A stretch of DNA of 64,000 nt from Elephas maximus indicus (Eukaryota > Chordata > Mammalia > Proboscidea > Elephantidae). The notes beneath the pieces were generated by a model. It had not been told where the DNA came from and made no database searches. It was given only the letters and a program-made list of their open reading frames with translations. Below, in pieces: positions 36,601 to 44,707 of the stretch (positions are counted from its first letter, which is position 1; each line of letters begins with the position of its first letter). A program made the position numbers and the translations under genes. The stretch is taken from positions 76,151,135 through 76,215,134 of the forward strand of contig NC_064827.1 in the NCBI RefSeq assembly GCF_024166365.1, read 5' to 3'.

Positions 36601-39600
36601 CTATAAGACAGAAAATGATACTGGTGAGGAATGAACTTCTTGGCTCAAGTAGACAAATGAGACTGTGTGGGCAGCTCCCATCTAGAGTCGAGATGAGAAG
36701 GCCAAAGGGGACAGAAGCTGGCTGAATGGACACGGGGAATACAGGGTGGATAGGAGGAGTGTGTTGTCTCATTAGGGAGAGAGCAACTAGGAGGACATAA
36801 CAAGGTGTATATAAATTTTTGTATGAGAGACTGACTTGATTTGTAAACTTTCACTTAAAGCACAATTGAAAAAAAAAAAAGCATGCTATTAGCCATGCTA
36901 AAAAGGCCATTAACTATATCAGAAAGAGCCCTGCATGGGGAGGCTTTCCAACTTAGTTCTGACTGTGATTGACAGCTGGACATTCTCAGGCAGATCATAA
37001 ACTCTGTGAAGATCAGTTTCCCTTTCAGTAAAATATGAAGGATACCGAACTACATGAACTCTGATACTCTTCCAGCTCTGAAATTCTAGAAAAAGGGGCT
37101 GGGGAGTCATTAGAGACCTGCATTCAGTAGCTACCAGCCACATGTGGCTAATGAACACCTGAAATATGGCTAATCCAAACTTGAACGTGCTGCACACATT
37201 AAATTTTGTAGACTTAGTACAAAAACAAGCTCAAAACATTATATTAGTAGTTTTACATTTATTGCATGTTGAAAGGATAATATTTTAAATATACACTGGG
37301 TTAAACAAAATATTATTAAAATGAATTTCACCTGTTTTTTACCTTTTTTTAATATGGCTACCAGAAAATCTGTAGCTCACATTTTGCGAGCATTATATTT
37401 CTACTGGCAGTACTATTATAGACTATTTTCAGAAGACAAAGGAGAATGTTATTCTGTGGCCAAAAGGACAAAATAAAATGCCAGACATTATCAGAAATGG
37501 TCTTGAAAACACTCTTCTAGAACTATACAAAGCCATGGTGTGTCCCAAATTGCTGTACTGTTTTCAGATTTCCTTGCAGTACCTCAAGAAAGATACAATC
37601 CAAAGCCAAACAACTCAGGTAAATATAATACTCCTGAGAATCACATAAACTCTTTGTATGGAAGGTTGCACTTTGGTCCACTCACTTTCACATATTTCAT
37701 CCCTACTCCTTCAAAACATTTAGGTAGATTCCATCCAGTACTAGGTAGAATGATGAACCCAAAAAGCAAAACCCACTGCCGTCGAGTCGATTCCGACTCA
37801 TAGTGACCCTACAGGACAGGGTAGAACTGCCCCATAGTGTTTCCAAGGAGTGCCTAGCGGATTCAAACTGCCGGCCTCTTGGTTAACAGTCGTAGCACTT
37901 AACCACAACACCACCAGGGTTTCCAAATGATGAACAAGATAAGCAATAAGAGACAAAACAAACAAGCTTCAAGTCTGAAAAGACAAAGACTACCACATAT
38001 AAGGAGAGTTTATAAAATCAGATAGAAGCTCGATGAGGAGGTGCAAAAGGCCATTCACCAAATCTCATAAAACAGCTAAGGCAAATTCTTTGAAGTTTTA
38101 CGGAGGGATTTCAGACAGAAGTACAACTTTCCGGAGCAGGCAGTCTTACATGAAAAACCCAGAGATAGTTCAGACTGAATATGAAAGTAGGTTCCAAAAA
38201 GATTACATTATTTATTAATCCATAAAAGTAGTCACTATAGAATTATACAATTTCTTGTGTTGCATCGCTAATTTTTAAGGTAGACACCAGCATTCTCCCA
38301 ACCCCTTCTACAATAACTGCCTTCAGCTCCTCAGTAAAAAACTGAACACCAAGCTCTAACTCGCTTTGTAATTTCTTTACTTGTTAGGTGCCACAGATTC
38401 AATTTTGACTCATAGCGACCCCATGCGACAGAGTAGAACTGCCCCCACAGAATTTTCTAAGCTGTAATCTTTATGGGGAAACCCTGGTGGCGTAGTAGTT
38501 AAGTGCTACAGCTGCTAATCAAAGGGTCGGCAGTTTGAATCTGCCAGGCACTCCTTGGCAACTCTATGGGGCAGTTCTACTCTGTCCTATAGGGTCACTA
38601 TGAGTCGGAATTGACTCGACAGCACTGGGTTTGGTGGTTTGATTTTTAATCTTTATGGCAGCAGATCACCAGGTCTTTCTCCAGTGGAGCTGTCAGGTGG
38701 GTTTGAACCGCCAACCTTTCGGTTAGCAGTTGAGCACTTAACTTAGATATCACTTTTAAGAACTGTCCAAGAGATCAGACAATTTCCAAGCTATAGAATC
38801 CTTTCCCCAAAAACCCACTAAAGTTTAAGTACCCAGTAAACCTTCCTTTTATTATTCTTTCTCCCACTTGGTCAGATATGTGATCTGTACCTTCTAAGGT
38901 CCTTTCTGAAATCTTTCTTTTGGCTGAGAATCACAGGATCTCTTTGTAGGTTTGATCCAGTACTAGTGATATAACCACTTCCAATTTAGCTAAAGAGAAA
39001 TCTCAGATCTAGAACATGCTATGCGTTTACTATTTCATTAGTACCTCCAACTTCTAGTCAATCTAAAATTAATACAGGTAAATTTCCATTATTTTCTTTT
39101 TTACTAGAACAAATCTTTTCCATTAAGATCATTAAGTGGCCCTCATAACTTCTTTCCCTCCTCTGACAGAATCTTGTATCTTGGCTTTGAAGCCTAAGAA
39201 AAGGTGCTCCTGAAATACTTTCTTAGTCAGACTAATTTTGGTTTGCACTTCATGCCAAGAAACAAAAATAAAATCAAATTTCCTTAAATACACCAAGACA
39301 AAGATGGAAATCCTCTACTTATATGGAAAAATTAAGGTTCTTTTTCCTCAGTAGTTGCTCAGAAGATTCAAAATTAAAAAAAAAAAAAGTTTATTTATAA
39401 ACATGCAAGCTAAGTACCAAACCAAAAAAAAAAAAAAAAAAATGAAATTCGTTGCTGTCAATTTTTTTTTTAAAGAAAATGAAATGGCTTACTATTTCCT
39501 AAGTGAGAAGAAAAGCTAATGTTTATCAAACTAAGAGGCCTAAAGAAAATCCAACTGATTATTTTTCAAATCATTTTAGTATCCAATTTCAAGTCAATAT

Positions 39601-41834
39601 TAAGACACATTTTCCTAATAAAAGACAACACTTCTTATAGACACAAAGTTTAAAACAGTTCCAGTATGATTAATAAAAAGAAAACAAAATTTCACATCAA
39701 TTCATTGATATGCAACGATCAACTTCAGCTATGGGATTAACAATACTACCAAAAGAGGTATGGTTAAAAAAAAAAAATTTTTTTTTTTTAGTTTCCCATA
39801 AATTGGGTCCCAGTGTTGGTTATATTCTTGTTTCCCAAAAAAGCATATAGCAGAAAGAAGTCACAAAGCTAATATCTGAAGGACTCTGATTAGCATGAAA
39901 GCTACACTACTAATATCTGCTTTGTTCTCATTTAAATTAAACAGTCCTATTAAAAAGGGAAAAAATACACAAGAATGACTCCTCTATCATGTTGTTGTTG
40001 TTGCCATCGAGCTGGTTTTGACTCATAGTGACCCTATGCACAACAGAACAAAACACTGACTGGTCGTGCAACACTGCCTGGTCCTGCGCCATCCTCACAA
40101 TCGTTGTTATGCTTAAGTCCCTTGTTGCAGCCACTGTCACTCCATCTCATTGAGGGTCTTCCTCTTTTTTGCTGACCCTCTGTTTTACCAAGTGTGATGT
40201 CCTTCTCCAGGGACTGATCCCTCCTGATAACATGTCCAAAGTATGTGAGACATAGTCTTGTCATCCTTGCTTCTAAGGCACATTCTGGTTGTACTTCTTC
40301 CAAGACAGATTTCTTCGTGCTTTTGGCGGTCCGTGGTATATGTAGTATTCTTCGCTAACACCACAATTCTATCATATGGCATATATAATTAACATGCCCT
40401 GGTGGCCACAGTGGTTAAGAGCTTGACTGCTAACTAAAAGGTAGGCAGTTCGAATCCACCAGCCACTCTTTGGAAACCCTATGGGGCAGTTGTATTCTGT
40501 CCTATAGGATTGCTATGAGTCAGAATCAACTCAGACGGCAATGGGTTTGGTTTTCGTAAGTACATTCCCAACAGCACAAGTGACCTTAAACATTTTGCAT
40601 ACTTGTTTGATTGATGTTATGTTAAATATCAATTTTCTGTACCAAGGGAGACAACAGAAGAAAAAGACAGTAATCTCTTCTTTACGATAAAGAATTCAAA
40701 AACAGAGATAAATTGCTTTAAACCCATAGCTTAAAGAATAAAAAGAACTCAAACGACCAACAATTTATCTATCCCCTTACCACATAAGAGATCAAAGTTT
40801 AGTGAACAAATAAAACAGGTATTAGCACTAACAGGTAAATAACTTCTAGACACCGAAGTATTGGTTTTATTTTAGCAAGCACATAGAAACACTTTTTTAA
40901 AAACCAGTACAACAAAGACTTATACTCCTCTACTTTGACATTCATTCCTTTACTCTTACTTACTAGGACTGGGCAGTTAACAAGAACAACTCACCTCCTT
41001 TAGAAAACAAAGAAAATGAGATCTTGAGTTAAAAGGAGATTGTGGGCGAATGACTTAAAAGACAGAAAAGCACTTGTATTTACTGAGGTCCTACTACCTC
41101 AACTAAGGATAACTCTTAACTTAGCTCAGTAATATACTCATAAACCTAATTCGCATTTGAATTAGTACAACAAAACCAACACTCCTAAACAGCAACTGGA
41201 ATGGAGGACAACTTGACGTTCCCTCACATCGGTACCAAACCGCTCTGGCCAATCGCCTTCCCACTCTTCAGTAACCTAAACACACCAGGACTGCGTTCCG
41301 GGACGCCGGCGGTATCTCCCGTCAAACACCAGTCACCCCGGGCTCCTGTCACCTCTAGTAAAGACGACCCCATCTCGAGAACACTGCCGGCTAGGGCTCG
41401 GTTCGGACTCCGGGAAACCCGGGGGTGGAGGTCGGGGGGAACCGTCTTCTAAACAAGGCTGTTAGGGCTCGGAGTCCTGGGGTAGCCCTGGTGCCAGAAG
41501 GGGTGACTCTGGGGCAGGAGCCGCGACTTCCCTCGGGATTCCTGCTGAGGGAACCAGGACGGCATTCGAGGGACCTGGGCTCCTGGGCTTTCCGCGTGAC
41601 GCCAGGTCGAACCGAGCAGCTTTGTACGGCACCGGGCCGTCCACAGCGACGGGACGGGATACCCGGCAGTGTACCGCGGAGGAAGGGCGGGACGGCGGGA
41701 GCCCCACTGCCGGAAGGGGCGAGCCCCGCAAGCAGGGCTCCCGCCCTGGCCAGACTCACCTTCAGGTCGTTCTCCGGCAGGTACTTGCACAGTCGCGCTA
41801 TCTCTACATACTTGTCCAGGTCTAGGGGCGCCAT
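11381..41834 (-). CDS. PPP6C: PPP6C, catalytic subunit of protein phosphatase 6 (complete, 7 coding exons)
   Basis: A PPP-family metallo Ser/Thr phosphatase. With SAPS-domain (PPP6R) and ANKRD regulatory subunits it acts on targets such as Aurora A-TPX2 and DNA-PK pathway proteins (known for the family). Coding exons, minus strand: 41834-41760, 24252-24157, 17426-17361, 16138-15997, 13162-13083, 12921-12712, 11629-11381. The lengths 75+96+66+142+80+210+249 sum to 918 nt, i.e. 305 residues plus TGA, the expected length. Catalytic signatures are intact: GDIHG 52-56, GDFVDRG 80-86, GNHE 112-115, VHGG with H163, H241 in HEGY, and the C-terminal TPYFL whose terminal Leu is a methylation site in this family. 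All splice sites are GT-AG and no frameshift is seen. As far as I can recall it, the protein equals the human one. Confidence 0.98.
11955..12163 (-). repeat. AfroSINE (long form, diverged)
   Basis: Minus-strand copy: GATTCCGATTCATGGTGACC at the RTE-like end, ending CCAGGGGCTCC at the tRNA-like head. Confidence 0.85.
12712..12921 (-). CDS. PPP6C: PPP6C coding exon 6
   Basis: 70 codons from [12 protein letters not shown] (metal ligand H163) through [10 protein letters not shown] to KVTNE. The acceptor is CCGCAG and the donor GTAAAT. Confidence 0.97.
13083..13162 (-). CDS. PPP6C: PPP6C coding exon 5
   Basis: 80 nt completing Asp127, then [12 protein letters not shown] through MLTVAA. The acceptor is TTTCACAG and the donor GTAAGT. 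Confidence 0.97.
13371..13403 (-). repeat. AfroSINE 3'-end fragment
   Basis: A short remnant (GGCGTTGAGTCAATTCCGAC) that abuts the TG/CA simple repeat at 13409-13460. Confidence 0.5.
13409..13460. repeat. TG/TATG/CA microsatellite
   Basis: Interrupted TGTGTG...TACACACA simple repeat. Confidence 0.9.
13596..13805 (-). repeat. AfroSINE (long form, diverged)
   Basis: Minus-strand copy starting at the RTE-like end (GTTGTTAGATGCATCAAG) and running to the CAAACCACTTATGCTACC head. It has several substitutions, so it is older than most. Confidence 0.8.
13871..14051 (+). repeat. AfroSINE (long form)
   Basis: Begins GGAGCCCTGGTGGCACAATG. A perfect 10-bp target-site duplication, CCTTATCCTA, lies at 13861-13870 and 14052-14061. 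Confidence 0.95.
15609..15640. repeat. (TG)n(CG)n microsatellite
   Basis: A run of TG dinucleotides ending in CG dinucleotides. Confidence 0.95.
15659..15800 (+). repeat. MER5A-like hAT remnant
   Basis: Fragments such as CAGATTCTCAAACTT, CTGGGATTTG and AACAAGCACTCCAGGTGATTC follow the MER5A order. Diverged. Confidence 0.4.
15997..16138 (-). CDS. PPP6C: PPP6C coding exon 4
   Basis: 142 nt, 47 codons plus the first base of Asp127. It encodes GDFVDRGYY and the RGNHESRQ active-site loop. The acceptor is GCCTTACAG and the donor GTAAGA. Confidence 0.97.
16139..17360. other. PPP6C intron 3
   Basis: Contains one AfroSINE (16421-16591). Around 17056-17160 two stretches (CCAGTGGTTCT, AAGCAATGATTCTTAACTAGG) look like ends of an old hAT element. 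The rest is unremarkable. Confidence 0.5.
16421..16591 (-). repeat. AfroSINE (short form)
   Basis: Minus-strand full copy with GAGTCGATTCCGACTCACAG and the CACCAGGGTTTCC head. A perfect 12-bp target-site duplication, ATTAACTACGTT, lies at 16409-16420 and 16592-16603. Confidence 0.95.
17361..17426 (-). CDS. PPP6C: PPP6C coding exon 3
   Basis: 22 codons (FYDLCELFR ... NYIFM), in phase, donor GTATGT and acceptor ATAG. It joins the GDIHGQ exon to the GDFVDRG exon. Confidence 0.97.
18585..18690. repeat. TA/CA-rich simple repeat
   Basis: Alternating ATATAT and ACACAC blocks with short interruptions. Confidence 0.8.
19065..20760 (+). mobile_element. L1 fragment: 5' UTR end, ORF1 and inter-ORF region
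   Basis: A plus-strand L1 segment. ORF1 begins at the ATG at 19344 ([11 protein letters not shown]) and runs to about 20351. Recognisable parts in order are a coiled-coil-like stretch (about 19550-19760), the RNA-binding core with RNNL, RVPEQGG, LAENFPD and DAHRIP (about 19845-19990), [10 protein letters not shown] (about 20020-20050) and the C-terminal domain with [20 protein letters not shown] and [11 protein letters not shown] (20144-20353). The frame is broken by stops at 19530, 19800, 19857 and 20067, so it is inactive. The segment ends before ORF2 develops. Confidence 0.85.
21130..22394 (-). mobile_element. hAT (Charlie-like) DNA transposon relic with transposase remnant
   Basis: The left end (AGTTCCCAGACTTCTTGG) and right end (GTGGACCATACTTAGAGAAC) are imperfect inverted repeats of the CAGTGGTTCTCAAACTT type. 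On the minus strand 22155-21964 encodes 63 residues including [20 protein letters not shown] and [10 protein letters not shown]. This follows the hAT transposase block typified by 'LLxHTEVRWLSRGxVLxRVFELREEVxxFL' in the ZBED/hAT families. The conserved Trp, the basic residue and the FExR helix are partly kept. The rest of the interior is AT-rich and does not code. Immobile. Confidence 0.65.
22754..22903 (+). repeat. AfroSINE (short form)
   Basis: Starts GGAGCCCTGGTGGTGTAGTG and ends CGACTCAACGGCAACGG. An imperfect flanking duplication TATACATAYTG is seen on both sides. Confidence 0.9.
24157..24252 (-). CDS. PPP6C: PPP6C coding exon 2
   Basis: 32 codons (RLCDYVCD ... VCGDIHGQ), phase 0 at both ends, acceptor TTGTTACAG and donor GTAAAA. 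It carries the first catalytic motif GDIHG (metal ligands D53 and H55). Confidence 0.97.
24605..25270 (+). mobile_element. L1M-type LINE 3' end
   Basis: Follows the end of L1 ORF2 and its 3' UTR: ACTTACCATATGGCCCAGCA, TATGATTCCATTTATG, GAGGTTGCCAGGG and an AAAATAAAAAGG tail. No open frame remains. Old mammalian copy. Confidence 0.8.
26043..26211 (+). repeat. AfroSINE (short form)
   Basis: CTGGAAACCCTGGTGGCGTAG to GGTTTGGTTTTTTTGG. A perfect 10-bp target-site duplication, TATTCTACAC, lies at 26033-26042 and 26212-26221. Confidence 0.95.
26222..26452 (-). repeat. AfroSINE (long form) with an embedded SINE tail
   Basis: Minus-strand copy that begins at its RTE-like end (GTTGTTGTTGTTAGGTGCC) directly after the previous SINE's duplication. 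Its middle (about 26310-26346) holds a short plus-strand SINE 3' end (GGAATCAACTCAATGG then ACAATAACAA), which suggests a 5'-truncated SINE inserted into it. Confidence 0.75.
26831..27398 (+). mobile_element. old solo LTR-like fossil (ERVL-MaLR-like)
   Basis: An LTR-like block lies inside the L1 copy. Its right part (ATTCTGATTTCTAGCC, GTGAGAAAATAAA, CCACTTGTGGTACTTCTG) matches the general ending of MaLR-type LTRs. It carries an AfroSINE near its right end. It has no coding part, so it is a fossil older than the SINE. The family name is an inference. Confidence 0.45.
27117..27312 (+). repeat. AfroSINE (long form) inside the LTR fossil
   Basis: GGAGCCCTGATGGTACAGTG to GATGGCAGTGGGTTTGG. Flanked by imperfect copies of AAACYGTGA...AATAAA, its target in the LTR. 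Confidence 0.9.
29009..29080 (-). repeat. AfroSINE 3'-end fragment
   Basis: AACAAAACCAGCTGCTGTTA then TCAACTCACGGCAACCC; only the RTE-like end and a little more remains. Confidence 0.6.
29585..29734 (+). repeat. AfroSINE (short form)
   Basis: GCATCCTAGTGGCGCAGTGG to GACTCGATGGCAACAGGTTTGG. A near-perfect 11-bp duplication, TCCTCTARAGG, lies at 29574-29584 and 29735-29745. Confidence 0.92.
30376..31015 (+). mobile_element. lineage-specific L1-type 3' tail, type I
   Basis: From GCATCTGGGGTCTTAAAAGC through GCACACCAGCCCAGGGGCAA to CTGTAAACCTTCATCTAAAG and a poly(A) run. Colinear with 44708-45345 across about 640 bp. Non-coding, it ends in poly(A), so it looks like the 3' UTR of an L1-type LINE. 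That assignment is inference. Confidence 0.6.
32031..32360 (-). mobile_element. MER20 (hAT-Charlie) split by an AfroSINE
   Basis: The left half (AGTTTCTCAACCACAACATG ... AGCAGCATCCCTGGCCTC) and the right half (CCCCCCAAGGGGCAAAAC ... TGAGAACCAATGG) together give a MER20 on the minus strand. The SINE occupies 32139-32284. Confidence 0.75.
32139..32284 (-). repeat. AfroSINE (short form) inside MER20
   Basis: Runs from TAGCAGTTGAGCCGAATCAG to the CCAGCAGGGGTCC head; lies wholly within the MER20 copy. Confidence 0.85.
32480..32815 (+). repeat. L2-like LINE fragment
   Basis: The codon-poor pyrimidine-rich order (CTTCCTTCAGGCC-like text, ATTTCAATCCATGG, CTACCAGAATAATA) matches L2. Old. Confidence 0.5.
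32816..32965 (+). repeat. L1M 3' UTR fragment
   Basis: TAGTGGTGATGGTTGCACAA ... TATTTTATCACAATAAAA, typical of L1M 3' ends. Confidence 0.65.
33011..33449 (+). mobile_element. old solo LTR fossil (MaLR-like)
   Basis: Starts TGTTATGGATTGAATAGTGC and ends CTAAAGACA, so it has TG...CA termini. It contains the GAACTGTGAGAAAATAAATT polyadenylation region. About 440 bp, no coding part, diverged, shared-mammalian in type. The family name is inferred. Confidence 0.5.
33660..34040 (+). repeat. L2 LINE 3' region
   Basis: TATGGCCTCTGCCTGTCTTC ... GAGTTAAATGTTACTTC ... CCCTCAAAAACAGAG, in L2 order. Confidence 0.6.
34540..35843 (+). mobile_element. RTE-type LINE (BovB-like), 5'-truncated, RT and C-terminal region
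   Basis: One reading frame from 34563 to 35813 encodes the reverse transcriptase of an RTE-clade LINE. It has [14 protein letters not shown], the [13 protein letters not shown] block, [14 protein letters not shown] (catalytic D in FIDYxKAFD), GYADD reduced to [13 protein letters not shown], and the C-terminal [22 protein letters not shown] block. The frame is interrupted only by stops at 34770-34772 and 35199-35201. The endonuclease part is missing. A 27-nt internal tandem duplication ([18 protein letters not shown], about 35511-35564) distinguishes it. The 3' end (GTCACTATCAGTCGGAACTG ... GGCACCTAACAACACC) resembles the AfroSINE 3' end. Confidence 0.9.
35880..36090 (+). repeat. MIR SINE
   Basis: GGTTTGAATCCAAACTC box, AGTTACTTAATCTCTCTGTA core and AAAATGGGGCAAC. 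Confidence 0.85.
36189..36880 (+). mobile_element. lineage-specific L1-type 3' tail, type II
   Basis: Opens like type I (GCGCCTGGGGTCTTAAACCC) but ends GACTGACTTGATTTGTAAAC then TTTCACTTAAAGCACAATTG and poly(A). The end recurs at 50774-50928 and 61989-62312. Non-coding; L1 origin inferred. Confidence 0.6.
37118..37430 (-). repeat. old MER-type DNA element fragment
   Basis: CAGCCACATGTGGCTAATGA ... AATTTCACCTG ... TATTTCTACTGGCAGTAC; related to the TIR element at 2616-3106. Confidence 0.5.
37759..37925 (-). repeat. AfroSINE (short form)
   Basis: GCCGTCGAGTCGATTCCGAC to CACCAGGGTTTCC. A perfect 10-bp duplication, AATGATGAAC, lies at 37749-37758 and 37926-37935. Confidence 0.95.
38383..38745 (-). 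repeat. AfroSINE (long form) split by a second SINE
   Basis: Minus-strand copy in two parts, 38383-38476 and 38647-38745. The break lies within its extra central module. Confidence 0.92.
38477..38646 (+). repeat. AfroSINE (short form) nested in an older SINE
   Basis: GGAAACCCTGGTGGCGTAGT to GGGTTTGGTGGTTTGATT. A perfect 12-bp duplication, TAATCTTTATGG, lies at 38465-38476 and 38647-38658. Confidence 0.97.
39990..40361 (-). mobile_element. RTE-type LINE, 3' end only
   Basis: The minus strand encodes [20 protein letters not shown] and [13 protein letters not shown], matching the C-terminus of the RTE copy at 34540. It ends with the SINE-like TAGGGTCACTATGAGTCAAA and GTTGCAACAACAACA-type tail. 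Confidence 0.88.
40393..40552 (+). repeat. AfroSINE (short form)
   Basis: CATGCCCTGGTGGCCACAGT to CTCAGACGGCAATGGGTTTGG. Confidence 0.92.
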
Positions 41835-42120
41835 TTTAGAAAAAAGAAGCCGCAAAGGCGGCGGCGGCAGCGGCGACTGTAGCAGCGGCGGCAGCGGCAG
41901 AGGCCGAAGCCGGAACTCTTCTACGTCACGTCCGGCCGTGAGAGAGGCGTCTGCGCAGCAACGTTAAAGCTCGACCTGATTCCTCATGCTGCCTGGGCAC
42001 GGCTCACGCCCTCTCTGGCTGCACGCAGGCTGCAGGACCTTAGAGCCCCCGGCCCGGCGACCGAAAGTGGCCGGGGTTGTAGTTGTCTGCCGCGGGGAAT
42101 GCTGGGGTTTGTAGTTTGTA
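41280..42120 (-). promoter_or_regulatory. CpG-island promoter of PPP6C
   Basis: CpG-dense sequence around PPP6C exon 1. On the minus strand upstream of the ATG lie GCC/GCT triplet runs (41855-41901), a CRE-like CGTGACGTAG (41940-41931) and an NRF1-like TGCGCAG palindrome (about 41950-41958). Further out is a ZNF143/SBS-type element with core ACTACAAACCCCAGCAT (minus strand, 42117-42096) and a second half-site ACTACAACCCC (about 42085-42072). No TATA box is seen. Transcription probably starts around 41.9 kb. Confidence 0.8.
41760..41834 (-). CDS. PPP6C: PPP6C coding exon 1
   Basis: 25 codons, from [10 protein letters not shown] to ENDLK, phase 0, donor GTGAGT. The start ATG (41834-41832) sits in an AAAATGGCGCC context. 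The same frame has no stop just upstream (MRLLFSK precedes), but the conserved family start is MAPLD. Confidence 0.97.
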
Positions 42121-42636
42121 TTTGTGACCATCTATTCCTCTTTTCTTTCCCGTCTCTCCCTCTAGACTTTCACCTCTGGGTACCCGGCAAGGATTTTCCA
42201 ATGAAAAACGGCAAAGTAAGCTTCCCTATCCATTTCCTGGTTTCTCATTCCGACCATTCTAAGTACTTGCCTCTCTGTCTTACCAGAACATCTCCAGTTA
42301 AAAATTGGGTAAGCTTAGCCATGGTAACCTGTTTGCACCTTTCCGAGGCCTTGTGAAAACCTTGCCTAAACCTGTGGCAGAGATGTCAGGCTCCCAATCT
42401 TCCCTTCCTGGAAGAATGGAAAACAAATATTCAAATATTTCTTATGCTAAATGCTTTACAGATGCTGTTATTCCACTGAATCCTCATAATGATTCATAGG
42501 AAACAGGAGAGGTTAAGGAACCTTCCCAAAATGGCACAGGGAATACCTGCCAGAGCCGAGATTGAAAAATAGGTCTGCTGGCTTAAACATACTTCAGTGT
42601 GAGTCTCAGGAGGGCAGGGACAGATATATACAGAGA

Positions 42637-43851
42637 GTCACTCATCGCTTAATGTCCACCGTACATTCTGTGGAATAGGACATTATATGATTTAGACATG
42701 CAGACACCATTTTATATACTGTCACTCTGTTTTTAAAAACCTTAAAGCCTGGCACTGACTTGGTTTCCTTAAGGATGAAAGCCCATTCAGGCATTTGCTT
42801 CCAGAATAAAGAGGTTTTGTCCATAATACAATTTTGCTGGGGCAAATAACCTCCCTGTACTATTAGTTTATCTAAGGTTTCAACAAATTCTTCTGCTGCC
42901 TTTGTATCAGCACTCACAGACTCACCATTCACTTTAACACTATGCGGCGAAAACCATTGTCTGAAGCATGTGAACCACCCAGAGCTAGCACTAAACTCAG
43001 CATTGTAGTCTGGTCCTGCTTTTTCGTTAAGCATCTCGAACAAACTTTGTACCTTAGCAGTGATCATCAGTGTGCTGGGGGGTTCACTTTTGTGTTTGGT
43101 CCTCAATCCATGTCATTAGCAATTTTTCCATATCTGATGTAGATCCCTCTTGCGTTTTCTTTAGCCTTGTAGCTTTCGGTGGAACTGATTCTTTAACAGC
43201 TTGAAGAATTTTTTCTATTTGTGAGGATCGTCATGATTGTTGAGAGCAACATGGCTAAATCGTGAGCAAGAGCATTCACTGATTTTCCACCTTAATGTTG
43301 TTGTTAAGTAACCTTTTATTTCACTTCCAAATCAATACTTCTCCTTTGCCTCTTACTGCTGCCATTACTAGCACTGGTTTTGTTGCATTTGGGAGCCATG
43401 ATGCACTGTGTGGTAATATTTTTGAAACAAAATTAAACAGATAACAGTACAACACTCCAGAGATGTGTGATACATGAGATCGGATGCTGCTGCCTACAAG
43501 TTGAAGCATACAATGTTATATAATAAAGTTTTTATTGCTAAGTAGGGAAACTTCACATTAAAATGACAATAGGAAGTACAGTACATACATAAGCCATTAA
43601 CAGGTGTTTACTATGACTATCAAGACATATTGTATGTTATGTATGTACTGTACCATTATACACTTAGCAGAGCAATTGCGTTGTATACAAGAGACATGAG
43701 ATACATGTGTTATGTACTGGAAGCCATTGCATTCACTACAATGTTCTGTTCTACAATCAGGATTTCTGAACTCTATTATAACCTTATGGGACCGCGGGCA
43801 TATATATGGTTGAACATTGCCCAAACAGACATTATACGGTTCACGGCTATG
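42637..43851 (-). mobile_element. Tigger (TcMar/pogo) DNA transposon, internally deleted, partial transposase
   Basis: The minus strand has the transposase start MAPKCNKTSASNGSSKR (about 43400-43345). Then 43106-42642 encodes 154 residues of the CENP-B-type DNA-binding and early DDE region: ASSGWFTCFRQWFS, VKVNGESVSADTKAAEEF, YLPQQNCIMDKTSLFWKQMP and SVPGFKVFKNRVTV. The first catalytic Asp is present in IMDKTSLFWK, where the usual neighbour Glu is Lys. The C-terminal half is absent and the DNA-binding region has stops. Terminal text (TCATCGCTTAATGTCC left, ATTATACGGTTCACGGCTATG right) matches the element at 55318-55928. Immobile. Confidence 0.82.
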
Positions 43852-43903
43852 TGTATATGTGTGTGTATATAATATATATATGATGCATGACATAGCACAT
43901 GCT

Positions 43904-43910
<7 letters not shown>

Positions 43911-43934
<24 letters not shown>
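43911..43934. repeat. (GT)n microsatellite
   Basis: Twelve GT units followed by TATATATTTATTTATT. Confidence 0.95.
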
Positions 43935-43940
<6 letters not shown>

Positions 43941-44707
43941 TTATTTATTTTTTTTTTAATCCCTAGCACCAAGAACAGTAGGGTTGTAGGTGTTTGGGAT
44001 ATTCAGTGAACAAAATAGACAAAGATCCCTACCCTCAACATTTTAGCAGAGGAAAACAGAACATAAACAATAAACATAATAAATAACTATAAAAAAAATG
44101 ATAAGTACTATAGAGGAGAAACAAACAGGGTAAGGGAGATAGAGTATTGTATTTTTAGAGCCAACAAAGAGATGGGAAGTTAGCCATGCAGCTACTTCGG
44201 TGAATTCATAGGAAGAGCTAGTGCAGAAGCCCTAAGACAAGAGTGTATCGAGAGTCTTTGGGAAACAGGAAGTGTGTGCTCGGAGCAAGAGTAGGAGAGA
44301 AGATCAGAGGAATGGAGGAAAGGAGAGCATTGATTTTACTTTTAATGGAATGGAAACTATTGCAGGGCTTTGAGCAAAGGAATAACATGATCTAACTTGT
44401 TTTTTTAAAGGCTCACTCTGGCTGCTGTATGAAAATGTAGAGAGCAATGGTTACAGCTGAGAGACCAGTTAGAAGACTGTTACATAATACAGTAGTATTC
44501 AGTGAGTATTTCTTGTTAAAGTAACCCTGGACTGGATCCTCATGCTCTAAAGTATATTTTTGGTACAATTAGGTAAACTTTAATGAGGTCTCTGCGTGAA
44601 GTTCTTTGTATTATTCTTCCAACTGTTCTGTAAATTTGAAGTTGTTTCAAAATAAAATTAATTTTAAAAATAAGTGTTGTTTATAAAGAAAATGTTCTGC
44701 ATTCTAC

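Larger units (their letters stand above)
24253..41759. other. PPP6C intron 1 (17.5 kb)
   Basis: The largest intron and the main landing ground for retroelements: L1M ends, an LTR inside L1, two non-L1M 3' tails, a split MER20, L2 and MIR copies, two RTE pieces and about ten AfroSINEs. Stretches 25300-26030, 28690-29000, 29760-30370, 31020-32030, 38760-39980 and 40560-41200 show no gene and no element I can classify. Confidence 0.6.

Noticed and set aside
41425-41967. 180-codon plus-strand frame across PPP6C exon 1
   Set aside because: Shadow frame in the CpG island, antisense to the real exon, low-complexity composition.
42642-43106. Possibility of a domesticated Tigger-derived host gene
   Set aside because: The DNA-binding part has stops, the catalytic neighbour residue is changed and the C-terminal half is missing; it reads as a dead transposon.
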